Assembly (NCBI RefSeq): GCF_002843235.3
Contig: NZ_CP031123.2
Coordinates: forward strand, 1,240,001 to 1,304,000
Reading direction: 5' to 3'
Length of the DNA: 64,000 nucleotides
From: Providencia huaxiensis
Lineage (GTDB): Bacteria; Pseudomonadota; Gammaproteobacteria; Enterobacterales; Enterobacteriaceae
Shown: piece after piece, positions 31,376-38,466 of the stretch
Layout of the letters: every line of letters starts with the position of its first letter
Position numbering within the stretch: position 1 is the first letter of the stretch
The notes under the pieces: generated by a model
Seen by the model: only the letters and a program-made list of their open reading frames with translations
Database searches by the model: none
Told to the model about the DNA's origin: nothing
Program-made: the position numbers and the translations under genes

Positions 31376-32278
31376 TTATTCTGTTTTTTCTTTATATTTT
31401 AATAATTCGATTAATAGCTCGATGGTATTAACCATGTGAAACATAAATACAGCGTTTGTGTGTCGATAACGAAAAGCTTTATCCCCGTCACAGTCGATTT
31501 CTATTAATGGTTTGATATTTTTAAAATCAAAATCATCTGTAAGCTTAAAGCTAATATCAAAGGTACTTAATTCAATTAAACAAACTTTAAAATGACTATC
31601 AATTGAATCTTTAACTTGCTCTCGGATTAAATTAAGTTCAGCATCATATTTTAGGGTTTCGAGTTTTTTATCAAGCTTACGTTGAAGCAAAAGAAAATTA
31701 CCAGGATAAAGGTCATGACCGAAGCATTCTGCTGGTGGTTCATTATCAATGTGGTTAGATAACCGTGTTGTAATTCCATTTTTTGCATCATCAATGTGAA
31801 AAGTTTCAGTTTTTACAGTGCCACAAGCTTTCACTAAACTGCCTAATAGCGCTTGATGATCTGGCTTTCGCGTTGTGGATACAAACAGGAAACCCTTTTT
31901 AACATGATAAAGAGCAGTGATGATTTTTGTTTTAGTTAAAGCGACCTTTAGCATTTCTTCTACTGCAATGTGTTTTAGCTCAGCTTCAAGAAAATCATCG
32001 ATACCTTGTTCTTTCAATTTCTCAATGCGTCTATTAACCTCAAATGCGATAGCCGCTTTTGGGAGTATCTTTTCATCAATACGAAAAGTAATAATATAGC
32101 CACCTTCAATTGGTGTAACTAATTCACCAGTGATTTTATTAGGAATGAATCCGTAGCTAATAGAATGTGATTCTAAAATATCAACAAAGGGTAATTCTTT
32201 TAAATGTTCTTCTAAAGCTTCGGCGCTGGGTAATTCAGCTTTAAAAATAACACAGCTAGTAATTGGAAAACGTTTCAT
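31376..32278 (-). CDS. RdgC-like recombination-associated protein
   Basis: 300 residues weakly but co-linearly similar to RdgC: an EEKILP-like motif (DEKILPKAAI, near 80), GFLFVSTTRKPDHQALLGSL (near 128-147) and the C-terminal segment FRYRHTNAVFMFHMVNTIELL. RdgC is a ring-forming DNA-binding protein that restrains RecA; phage versions probably influence recombination during replication. Two start regions exist: ATG 32278 behind CGGAG, and an out-of-frame ATG directly behind a TGTGTGGAG leader 25 bases upstream. Confidence 0.65.
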   Translation of the reverse strand: MKRFPITSCVIFKAELPSAEALEEHLKELPFVDILESHSISYGFIPNKITGELVTPIEGGYIITFRIDEKILPKAAIAFEVNRRIEKLKEQGIDDFLEAELKHIAVEEMLKVALTKTKIITALYHVKKGFLFVSTTRKPDHQALLGSLVKACGTVKTETFHIDDAKNGITTRLSNHIDNEPPAECFGHDLYPGNFLLLQRKLDKKLETLKYDAELNLIREQVKDSIDSHFKVCLIELSTFDISFKLTDDFDFKNIKPLIEIDCDGDKAFRYRHTNAVFMFHMVNTIELLIELLKYKEKTE

Positions 32279-32397
32279 CTGTTAATCTCCGCATAATTAT
32301 TAACGCTCCACACAATAAATAAGACCACTGACAAATAATGAATATATTTACCTAGTATGAACACTGAATATCAGTGGCCTTATGTATTATGAAAAAG

Positions 32398-32420
32398 GGC
32401 GGCACAACACCGCCAAAAAC
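32398..32420 (-). terminator. Terminator after the phage csrA
   Basis: On the minus strand GGCGG (32410-32414), a 7-nt loop and CCGCC (32398-32402) are followed by CTTTTTC. It lies 14 bp beyond the csrA stop and may limit transcription into the rdgC-like gene unless antiterminated. Confidence 0.6.
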
Positions 32421-32428
32421 TACAAGGG

Positions 32429-32620
32429 TCATTTATTACTAGCAGTGGCGTTTTTAATTTCCTCTTGAACTAAGTTATAGATTTCTTCGCGACAAATTCC
32501 GATATTCTTTGGCGCTTCGATACCGATCCGCACTTGGGTACCTTTAACACCGAGAATAACAATTCTTATATCTTTATTGATAATTAAAGCTTCAGATGGA
32601 TTTCTTGTAAGAACAAGCAT
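32429..32620 (-). CDS. csrA: Phage-encoded CsrA-family translational regulator
   Basis: 63 residues, clearly of the CsrA/RsmA family: MLVLTRNPSEALII at the start, VILGVKGTQVRIGIEAPK in the middle and REEIYNLVQEE at the end, including the RNA-contacting LTR and REEI positions. CsrA dimers bind GGA-containing hairpins at ribosome sites and usually block translation. The ATG at 32620 follows ACTGTGTGGAGTGCTTAGC, which itself holds a GGA in the Shine-Dalgarno. A host copy normally lies elsewhere; this one sits in the prophage early operon. Confidence 0.9.
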   Translation of the reverse strand: MLVLTRNPSEALIINKDIRIVILGVKGTQVRIGIEAPKNIGICREEIYNLVQEEIKNATASNK

Positions 32621-32688
32621 GCTAAGCACTCCACACAGTTTATAAGGTTGCCTGAACTAACTTATCCACATCAGGCGGCTGTGGTATT

Positions 32689-32710
32689 ATTGTTATTCCG
32701 CAATAACAAT
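32689..32710 (+). promoter_or_regulatory. Perfect inverted repeat before the BssS-like gene
   Basis: ATTGTTATT (32689-32697), a 4-nt loop and AATAACAAT (32702-32710), ending 11 bp before the ATG. It could be an operator or an mRNA hairpin at the ribosome site. Nearby GCCTGA/TCAGGC (32651-32676) and CCACA/TGTGG repeats add more possible structure. Confidence 0.5.
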
Positions 32711-32721
32711 AAGGATTAAAA

Positions 32722-32973
32722 ATGTCTAAGAAAGATGATATCCCTGTATTTCCTATATCTGGCTACCAAATCGGACCCTTGAGAGGATATGACGCTTTAG
32801 TTATGAAACTACAGTATCTATCTTCGCCAATGCAGTCCTTAGACCAGGCTCAAGAAACTAATTTCTTCGCATTAAGTCCTGATGTTGTTAGGGGGATCAT
32901 TTCTGACCTCCAAAAACATCTTGAGACCCTTGAAAAGTCCGAGATTCAATCGCCTCAAGGGAAGAAGCATTAA
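32722..32973 (+). CDS. BssS-family protein in the prophage
   Basis: 83 residues resembling E. coli BssS/YceP (84 residues): GYDALVMKLQY matches its SYDALMLRLHY, and ALSPDVVRGIISDLQKHLETLEKSE matches the C-terminal half. BssS affects biofilm formation and indole signalling by an unknown mechanism. It is on the plus strand, opposite to its early-operon neighbours, divergent from csrA. A perfect hairpin ATTGTTATT-CCGC-AATAACAAT (32689-32710) lies directly before it. Confidence 0.75.
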   Translation: MSKKDDIPVFPISGYQIGPLRGYDALVMKLQYLSSPMQSLDQAQETNFFALSPDVVRGIISDLQKHLETLEKSEIQSPQGKKH

Positions 32974-33193
32974 CTGTTGGGAATGCACTGTAGCCATGTT
33001 GGATAGTTTTCCCGAACGCATTAGCCTCTAGTTCTAGCGAATTTCTATCCAGCATTAAGACTTCAGTGGTTTTTGCGATAAATGACAAGTAATCCGCAGC
33101 TACCGAGCCATCCGTTCTCAAATAACAAACCGTGGCGCCATTGATTTTCAACTCAATAATATTTCCTGTTGTTTTATTTGCTTTATTCGACAT
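32897..33193 (-). CDS. Small phage early protein, 98 residues
   Basis: No recognised domain. The ATG at 33193 has the recurring leader AATTGTGTGGAGTTCTAGCT, which decides the start over an in-frame codon 18 bases upstream. Its 3' end overlaps the convergent BssS-like gene by 77 bases. It is in the pL operon. Confidence 0.65.
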   Translation of the reverse strand: MSNKANKTTGNIIELKINGATVCYLRTDGSVAADYLSFIAKTTEVLMLDRNSLELEANAFGKTIQHGYSAFPTVNASSLEAIESRTFQGSQDVFGGQK

Positions 33194-33221
33194 AGCTAGA
33201 ACTCCACACAATTGAATTTAG

Positions 33222-33431
33222 TTAAGCATTAATAATGACTTGGCAGCGTTCAGACTGGTCGAAAATATCTTCATCGAGCTTTTCCAGTTGGCGCTGTAAG
33301 TCGGCTTGCTTAGCTTTAAGTGCCGCCAGCTTTTGAAGTTCAGCGGCTTTTTCCATAATCCATGCCGCAGCATCTTCTTGCGACATAGCTACGCTAAAAG
33401 TAACGATTGGTTCATTTGAATTGGTTTGCAT
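33222..33431 (-). CDS. Small coiled-coil early protein, first gene of the pL operon
   Basis: 69 residues; residues about 20-60 form a heptad-rich helix (AAELQKLAALKAKQADLQRQ onward). GGAGAGAAACTC precedes the ATG. It is the first gene after the leftward promoter, the position of lambda N, but it lacks an arginine-rich N-terminal RNA-binding motif, so an N-like role is not supported. Confidence 0.65.
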   Translation of the reverse strand: MQTNSNEPIVTFSVAMSQEDAAAWIMEKAAELQKLAALKAKQADLQRQLEKLDEDIFDQSERCQVIINA

Positions 33432-33460
33432 GAGTTTCTCTCCATTGCTTTGATGTATTC

Positions 33461-33515
33461 AATGTAGGATATCCGACATTGGCATGTCAAGCTAAAATGT
33501 AGGGAAACTTACATT
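33461..33515 (-). promoter_or_regulatory. Leftward early promoter pL with two CI/Cro operators
   Basis: On the minus strand TTGACA (33485-33490), 18 bp and TACATT (33461-33466). Two 20-bp operator-like sites, AATGTAGGATATCCGACATT at 33461-33480 and AATGTAGGGAAACTTACATT at 33496-33515, cover the -10/spacer and the region upstream of -35. The same design occurs at pR. Confidence 0.82.
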
Positions 33516-33556
33516 TATTTTTTTGAGGGGTTAGTAATGAGGGCTAATACAAGGAA

Positions 33557-33577
33557 CTACCAATGGGGGGTTGGTAG
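33557..33577. other. Hairpin downstream of the repressor gene
   Basis: CTACCAA/TTGGTAG with a 7-nt G-rich loop, 10 bp beyond the cI stop. There is no clear T tract on either strand, so a terminator role is uncertain. Confidence 0.35.
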
Positions 33578-33586
33578 CAATGAAAA

Positions 33587-34234
33587 TTAAAAATCAATTA
33601 AAACTTGCTTGACGACACCTACAATCCTGCAGTTCTCATCGAAGTCTATTGTCTTATAGAAAGGGTTTAAAGGGATAAGGTACCTGTTCGGCCAGTCTTC
33701 TACGAATTTTTTTAATGTTGCTTCTGTTCCGCCATGAATATAAGCAACAACAATTTTCCCATTTATAGATGAAAAGCGTGTCAAATCAGGTTCAACGATA
33801 ACTATTGAGCCGTCTGGGATGGAAGCATCCTTAACAATTGTAGTCATTGAAGAGCCATTTACACGCAAAGCGAAAGCATCACTAGAGAGGCTGAGGGTGG
33901 TTGTTATATATTCGTTAACATCATCAAGGCAAACCCCTGAATCAGTTTCAGTCCAAGTTCCAGCTTGAACCCAAGACAACACAGGCAACTCACGAACAGA
34001 CACCGACAAGCCTCTTGTGTATGGGGCATCGCAACTTCCAGTTCCTTCAACTAACCAGATAGGGTTGCACTTTAGTGCTTCCGCTAGTGCCTGAAGGTTG
34101 GCTCCGTTCGGTTGGTAATCATCTTTCTCCCATCCAGTAACGGTGACACGATTCACACCAGCGATTTTAGCTAGTGCTTCTTGGGTTAATTTTAGCTCTT
34201 TTCGCCTTTCGCGAATTCTATCTCCCATGCTCAT
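33587..34234 (-). CDS. cI: CI-type prophage repressor (LexA-like self-cleaving)
   Basis: 215 residues. An N-terminal HTH_3 domain (about 5-60, LTQEALAKIAGVNRVTVTGW) is followed by a C-terminal S24 peptidase-like domain: cleavage site Ala-Gly in WVQAG (near 90), catalytic Ser in NGSSMT (near 128) and Lys in ATLKKF (near 172). It should keep the prophage silent and be inactivated by RecA. The ATG at 34234 overlaps the operator next to the gene; ATG 34228 is an alternative. Confidence 0.92.
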   Translation of the reverse strand: MSMGDRIRERRKELKLTQEALAKIAGVNRVTVTGWEKDDYQPNGANLQALAEALKCNPIWLVEGTGSCDAPYTRGLSVSVRELPVLSWVQAGTWTETDSGVCLDDVNEYITTTLSLSSDAFALRVNGSSMTTIVKDASIPDGSIVIVEPDLTRFSSINGKIVVAYIHGGTEATLKKFVEDWPNRYLIPLNPFYKTIDFDENCRIVGVVKQVLIDF

Positions 34235-34298
34235 GTAGGATAGCCTACCACTTATCATTGTAAGTTTCTTGACATTGTAATGTTGGATATCCTACATT
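34232..34298 (+). promoter_or_regulatory. Rightward early promoter pR and operator region OR
   Basis: TTGACA (34269-34274), 18 bp, TACATT (34293-34298). Three 20-bp sites lie at 34279-34298 (perfect symmetry AATGTTGGATATCCTACATT), 34257-34276 (degenerate) and 34232-34251 (GTAGG-ATAG-CCTAC core), spaced 22 and 25 bp centre to centre. This is the lambda-like OR layout, with the cI start inside the third site. Confidence 0.85.
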
Positions 34299-34330
34299 AT
34301 GGATTAGACAGTACATTATGAGGCCTCAAA

Positions 34331-34525
34331 ATGAAAAAAAGTGATGTTATCTCTTACTTCGGTGGTTCATGCAATACAGCTAAAGCTTTAGGAATTAAAC
34401 ATCCATCCGTAAGTGGGTGGGGCGAAATAATTCCTCAAGGTCGAGCTTATCAAATTGAAAAAATCACAAAAGGAAAATTGAAATTCAATCCTCAGCTTTA
34501 CCAAAACGATACCAAAACCAACTAA
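34331..34525 (+). CDS. cro: Cro-type repressor
   Basis: 64 residues with a single helix-turn-helix (SDVISYFGGSCNTAKALGIKH... around residues 4-30, SVSGWGEIIPQGRAYQIEKIT). It resembles the small Cro proteins of lambdoid phages. First gene after pR and divergent from cI, so it should repress pRM and later pR/pL during lytic growth. Confidence 0.85.
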   Translation: MKKSDVISYFGGSCNTAKALGIKHPSVSGWGEIIPQGRAYQIEKITKGKLKFNPQLYQNDTKTN

Positions 34526-34562
34526 CTGAGTTAACTACCAACAAAACAACGGAATTGTAGAT

Positions 34563-35021
34563 ATGTGCAAACAAACATTAAAAGAAGTCGTGAAAGAAAT
34601 GTGTAAAGCATTCCCTGGTGGTCGTTCAGCAATGGCGGGTGCGTTGGGTATTTCTGAAACTACTTTCAATAACAAGCTGTATGAGAAAAACGGCTGTCGT
34701 TTCTTTGAAAATGATGAGCTTGAAGCGATTGAGGAATTATCAGGTACCAAAGCGCTGGTGGCTTATCACATGGAACGTCACGGAATTACACCGGTAGTAA
34801 AAATTGAAGCTGAGAGCTTAGATACGGTTGAGTTATTTGATATTCAAATGCGCCTTGGTGCAATGCAAGGGGCTTTAAGCGTTTTAATCAAAGACAGTAT
34901 TTCTGATGGCGTTCTAACACCAGATGAAACAAAGGCTATCTACAGAAAGATGGAAAAAGTCTTTGCTTATGCGCTTGGGTTTGTTGGTTCTTTGGAAAGT
35001 GTTTATGGGATTAAACCATGA
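34563..35021 (+). CDS. YmfL/CII-like phage regulator
   Basis: 152 residues: an N-terminal HTH-like region (GGRSAMAGALGISETTFNNKLYEKNG, around 19-44) with the FFENDELEAIEELSG segment known from e14 YmfL-type proteins, then a helical C-terminal part. Its position after cro is that of lambda cII, so it may activate repressor or integrase promoters. Its target is not shown. Confidence 0.75.
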   Translation: MCKQTLKEVVKEMCKAFPGGRSAMAGALGISETTFNNKLYEKNGCRFFENDELEAIEELSGTKALVAYHMERHGITPVVKIEAESLDTVELFDIQMRLGAMQGALSVLIKDSISDGVLTPDETKAIYRKMEKVFAYALGFVGSLESVYGIKP

Positions 35022-35104
35022 TGAGCATAGCTAGAAAGGTTGACGCCCCAGATATGCGGTCCGAGGCGTCGGGTGCTAATAACAACTTGTGTGGAGTAAC
35101 TAGC

Positions 35105-35281
35105 ATGAGCAGTTTAACGAATTTACGGGGTAGAACGCAAGTACGCGCATCTATCCGCGACGGTCGTTTTGTCTATGAACTAAAGGTACCAGAAGGGCGG
35201 CAAGAGACCAACTACAAGTTTGTTGAGTGGTTGGTAGATGATTTTAATGCAACTTTTGGGAGAGGGAATCGTGTCCAATGA
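35105..35281 (+). CDS. Small early protein, 58 residues
   Basis: Unrecognised; basic N-terminus SSLTNLRGRTQVRASIRDGR. The ATG at 35105 is preceded by ACTTGTGTGGAGTAACTAGC, the only plus-strand copy of the recurring leader, which decides this start. The frame is open back to an ATG at 35018 that overlaps the ymfL-like stop; that longer form would run through the leader and a GACGCC/GGCGTC hairpin and is less likely. Confidence 0.6.
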   Translation: MSSLTNLRGRTQVRASIRDGRFVYELKVPEGRQETNYKFVEWLVDDFNATFGRGNRVQ

Positions 35282-35450
35282 AAAACATAAGAACCTCAAT
35301 CGTTACTTTAGAGATAAGCGGGGACGCGTCGTCCATGTTGTTGAGTGGGACAAACCAAGGCAACGGGTTGTTTTCATGCTTGATGACTATGAGCACCCCT
35401 GTTTTGAGCCCCTCGAACAATTCAAGAAATATTATACAGAAGTTAAATAG
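35271..35450 (+). CDS. DUF4222-like phage protein
   Basis: 59 residues from a GTG behind GGGAGAGGG, overlapping the previous stop by 11 bases. RYFRDKRGRVVHVVEWD and RVVFMLDDYEHPC match the pattern of small DUF4222 proteins seen in lambdoid early regions. Function unknown. Confidence 0.68.
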   Translation: MSNEKHKNLNRYFRDKRGRVVHVVEWDKPRQRVVFMLDDYEHPCFEPLEQFKKYYTEVK

Positions 35451-35458
35451 GTAACAGC

Positions 35459-36508
35459 ATGAGCGTAAAACTATCAAGTTATGTATGGGATGGCTGCGCA
35501 AGTGCAGGTTTAAAGATAACCTCTGTTGCGATAATGGCCCGTCTCGCTGACTTTTCAAATGATGATGGTGTTTGTTGGCCATCGGTACCGACAATTGCCC
35601 GGCAAATAGGTGCGGGTGAAAGCACGGTACGTACCGCTATTAAAAACTTAGAAAAAGCCGGTTGGTTATCAAGCGAAAAGCGTCGTAAAGGTAACCGCAA
35701 TGCGAGCAATATCTATCAATTAAATGTTGATAAATTAGCTTCAGCGGCAATGGCTGCACTTTCTCAACCGCCAGTTTCTGACACGTCAAATCCTGACGCA
35801 TCAAATTCTGTTGCATCAAAATCTGTCCCGTCAGAATCAAGCAAAAATAATCGTTTTGACCCGCCAGAATCTGGGGGCGATCCGTCAGTAACTTCAAAAC
35901 ATGATCCATCAGTAACTAACTCTTCGTCGCAGAATTCTAGCGAATCCAGCGACCAGTCAAAAATTGATTTTTTAAATCGTTACCCAGAGGCGGTGATTTA
36001 CAGCACTAACTTTCAAAAATGGGGCTCAGCCAATGACCTCAAATGTGCGGAATGGTTATTTGAGCGCAAGTGCGAGGTATTCAAAGACTTAGGGCTCAAA
36101 GCTCCTAAGGAGCCTAATTTTACTGATTGGGCAAACGAAGTTCGCTTAATGGTTAGCGTTGATGGGCATAGTCACAAAGAAATTTGCCAATTCTACAAAC
36201 GCGTTGTTCAAGATGATTTTTGGAAGAAAAACGTTCAGTGCCCAAGAACACTACGCAACCAGTGGGATGACCTCACATTGCGCCTTGCTGGTGAGCAAAA
36301 AGTTAAGGTCGATGCTGTTGAGCGTGATAACGCATTCACAAGAATCATTGGTTCCCGTTCAAAACCTCAAAATCGTATTGAGGAAATTGCAAGTGAACTG
36401 GCTGGGAAATCAGGCGTTCGTCGCATGACTGATTTTGTAGGCCGTAAGGCATGGGTAGGTATTTGGCAGCAAGCAGCAGAGCTAGCAGCGAGAGAGGTGA
36501 CAGCATGA
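35459..36508 (+). CDS. Phage replication protein with N-terminal winged helix (O-like)
   Basis: 349 residues. Residues about 1-90 form a helix-turn-helix typical of phage replication initiators (KITSVAIMARLADFSNDDGV, TIARQIGAGESTVRTAIKNL). A Ser/Asp/Pro-rich linker (about 105-165) precedes a C-terminal domain (about 170-345) probably contacting the host helicase-loading system. Position after the regulators fits lambda O. Tandem DPSVT/SDTSNPDASN-like segments make the linker repetitive. No separate P/DnaC gene is evident nearby. Confidence 0.78.
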   Translation: MSVKLSSYVWDGCASAGLKITSVAIMARLADFSNDDGVCWPSVPTIARQIGAGESTVRTAIKNLEKAGWLSSEKRRKGNRNASNIYQLNVDKLASAAMAALSQPPVSDTSNPDASNSVASKSVPSESSKNNRFDPPESGGDPSVTSKHDPSVTNSSSQNSSESSDQSKIDFLNRYPEAVIYSTNFQKWGSANDLKCAEWLFERKCEVFKDLGLKAPKEPNFTDWANEVRLMVSVDGHSHKEICQFYKRVVQDDFWKKNVQCPRTLRNQWDDLTLRLAGEQKVKVDAVERDNAFTRIIGSRSKPQNRIEEIASELAGKSGVRRMTDFVGRKAWVGIWQQAAELAAREVTA

Positions 36509-36753
36509 TGCGTAGTGAAACTAAAACAATCTATGGTGTTGACGTGCTAGGCATGATTGCCATGTTCAAACAGTTACGTAAATGGCGCGCGATTAGCAAG
36601 CTTCGCAACAGATGGAATCAATCCCGTCGTGATTTAGTGACTTGCAGGAAGTTTCGCCACTTAAACCATCATGCTGACCATTTTCAAGTTCAGCAGCGTT
36701 ATAAGCATATGCGTGAGTATGTTAAATCCCACCAGCAGCGAGGTGCTATCTGA
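36505..36753 (+). CDS. Small basic phage protein, 82 residues
   Basis: Rich in Arg, Lys and His in its second half, so possibly nucleic-acid binding; no family recognised. It starts at an ATGATG whose first ATG overlaps the preceding stop (ATGA), and its own stop overlaps the next ATG by one base, so it is embedded in a coupled operon. Confidence 0.65.
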   Translation: MMRSETKTIYGVDVLGMIAMFKQLRKWRAISKLRNRWNQSRRDLVTCRKFRHLNHHADHFQVQQRYKHMREYVKSHQQRGAI

Positions 36754-37457
36754 TGAAGCTAACATACGGATCAGTGTGCCCTAACATTAAAGCGGAAAGC
36801 ATGGCTCAAATAGCACCGCAAAGCGATTACGTTAAAAAGCTCAATACTCTGAAGTTGCAGCCAACTCACGAACTTAAAGAGATTAAGGATCAGTGGCAAT
36901 CACCCGAAAACCTTGTATGTGGCATTAATTCAATCTATGGACCATTTACCCTAGACCTATTCACTGACGGTGAAAATAGTAAGGCACCTCATTTCTATAC
37001 CGCGGAAGATAACGCTCTCACTCAAGATTGGTCAGCGAAGTTAAAAGAAATTGGCGGTGTTGCCTTTGGTAATCCTCCGTACTCACGTAGCTCATATCAT
37101 GGAAAGCAAGCAATAACAGGTGTTCGTCACATTATGTCCCATGCTTCAGCGATGCGGGAACTTGGTGGTCGATATGTCTTTTTATTGAAAGCAGCAACGA
37201 GTGAGGTGTGGTGGCCAGAAAATGCAGATCACATCTGTTTTATCCGTGGGCGTATTGGTTTTGACGTTCCGAAGTGGTTTATCCCCGCTGATGAAAAACA
37301 AAAACCAACCGGTGCATTCTTTGCCGGGGCAATTGTTGTTTTCGATAAAACATGGAATGGAAAAGCATTTGATTACATTAGCCGTGAAGAATTAGAACAG
37401 CGCGGTAAGGCATTTATAGAGCAAGCACAGTGGTTAGCGAAGAGGGTGGCTGCATAA
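36753..37457 (+). CDS. Phage DNA N6-adenine methyltransferase (Dam family)
   Basis: 234 residues of the phage Dam type (PF05869-like). The N-terminal part has KDQWQSPENLVCGINSIYGP with the FxLD-type TLDLFTDGEN, and the catalytic motif IV is NPPYSRSSYHG (near 109). It would methylate adenine in the phage genome, possibly at GATC, to evade restriction or mimic host DNA. Starts one base inside the previous stop. Confidence 0.88.
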   Translation: MKLTYGSVCPNIKAESMAQIAPQSDYVKKLNTLKLQPTHELKEIKDQWQSPENLVCGINSIYGPFTLDLFTDGENSKAPHFYTAEDNALTQDWSAKLKEIGGVAFGNPPYSRSSYHGKQAITGVRHIMSHASAMRELGGRYVFLLKAATSEVWWPENADHICFIRGRIGFDVPKWFIPADEKQKPTGAFFAGAIVVFDKTWNGKAFDYISREELEQRGKAFIEQAQWLAKRVAA

Positions 37458-37458
37458 A

Positions 37459-37911
37459 ATGATAACTGAATACCAATACACGCAAGGAATTGAAGTTATT
37501 AGGATTGGACGCGAGTTTGAGACAATAAATGCCCCGATCCTAAAAGATATTGCTAGTTATTCACCATCTGCTGCGCACCGAACTTTTGAAATGTTAGAAA
37601 AAATTGGCTGCATAAAATATGTCGGTAATTTCGCTGCTGGGAAAACTAAGCAGAGGTCAAAGCAATACAGCATTGATCCTCACGCAATTACAAAGTTAAA
37701 AGCAGTATGGGAAACAAAGCTAAAAAAGAGCGGGGCAGTAAAGCCAGTCAGTAAGCCAATAGTCTCTGTAGCTGAAGTTAAATCAGAAGAGACTTTTAAT
37801 GGAAATGATTTTGAGTGTGGGATCAGGGTTGTTGAAAAAGCCTATATCGGGGACATGGGGAGCGAGACGCTTAAGAAATTAGATAGACTTTTGGTGGAGG
37901 TTAGGGCGTGA
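37459..37911 (+). CDS. Winged-helix-like phage protein, 150 residues
   Basis: Residues about 20-70 look like a MarR/ArsR-style winged helix (APILKDIASYSPSAAHRTFEML, then EKIGCIKYVG). The rest is unrecognised. Probably DNA-binding; target unknown. Coupled to the next gene by a GTGA overlap. Confidence 0.65.
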   Translation: MITEYQYTQGIEVIRIGREFETINAPILKDIASYSPSAAHRTFEMLEKIGCIKYVGNFAAGKTKQRSKQYSIDPHAITKLKAVWETKLKKSGAVKPVSKPIVSVAEVKSEETFNGNDFECGIRVVEKAYIGDMGSETLKKLDRLLVEVRA

Positions 37912-38090
37912 AAAACAAAATGCCAGAAATTCACCAATGCAAATGCGGTAGTGAAGATCTCCACATTCAGACTCTTGAATACCGTACTTGGTTTTATGTT
38001 TATTGTCATAGCTGTGGGGCGAAAGGCCCTGCAGTAAATGATAAGCCATCAGCAATAGCAATTTGGAATAAGGTGGTAACAAATGGCTAG
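37908..38090 (+). CDS. Lar-like restriction alleviation protein
   Basis: 60 residues with a CxC...CxxC zinc-ribbon (HQCKCGSEDL, YCHSCGAKGP) followed by NDKPSAIAIWN, the typical end of the Lar family. Lar of Rac modulates type I restriction by favouring methylation. Starts with GTG behind GTGGAGG, overlapping the previous stop. Confidence 0.8.
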   Translation: MKNKMPEIHQCKCGSEDLHIQTLEYRTWFYVYCHSCGAKGPAVNDKPSAIAIWNKVVTNG

Positions 38091-38466
38091 CAATAAATGC
38101 ATGTTCTGTGGTGGCAATGCTGATTTGCTTTGTGATGGCGTTATTTGCTACATCGGTGAGCGAAATGATAGTGGCGTATTATCCCGATTCTCATCGGCTT
38201 ACACTTGCGATGCTCCTATGTGTGCAAGTTGTTCCACTTTTCATGGAAATCTTCACTGGCGCAAGGGTCGCTCTGGTGGTTGTGAATCAATTGATTATTG
38301 TCCTATTTGCGAAAGTCAGGAAGTAGGCTTTGGTCGCCATTATATATTTGATGACATTGGGCAGGTTAAAATTTATCGCCAAGCTCACTATGCCAAGTTC
38401 AATTCAGCTAAAGGTAATCATTTATCTGTTATCCGTGGTGGAGGTCAAATATGTCTGGATATTTAA
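38083..38466 (+). CDS. Cysteine-rich zinc-ribbon phage protein
   Basis: 127 residues with several Cys pairs: CMFC (6-9), CDAPMCASC (near 45), and CPIC (near 73). Probably a zinc-binding fold; no function assigned. Overlaps its neighbours by 8 and 16 bases. Confidence 0.7.
   Translation: MASNKCMFCGGNADLLCDGVICYIGERNDSGVLSRFSSAYTCDAPMCASCSTFHGNLHWRKGRSGGCESIDYCPICESQEVGFGRHYIFDDIGQVKIYRQAHYAKFNSAKGNHLSVIRGGGQICLDI

Noticed and set aside
30516-32278. Possible toxin-antitoxin pair among the leftward early genes
   Set aside because: The two larger genes have no toxin or antitoxin motifs, and one fits RdgC instead.
32325-32377. CCACTGA...TCAGTGG inverted repeat between the csrA-like and rdgC-like genes
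   Set aside because: Seven bases with a 39-nt gap in AT-rich DNA can occur by chance; nothing else supports a site.
33222-33431. First pL gene considered as an N-type antiterminator
   Set aside because: It lacks the arginine-rich N-terminus, and I find no nut-like boxB hairpin with boxA nearby that convinces me.
35018-35104. Upstream extension of the 58-residue gene
   Set aside because: An ATG overlapping the previous stop exists, but the extension crosses the recurring GTGTGGAGT leader, which gives a better start at 35105.
36159-36428. 89-codon frame inside the replication gene
   Set aside because: Shadow frame of the O-like gene, with no ribosome site.
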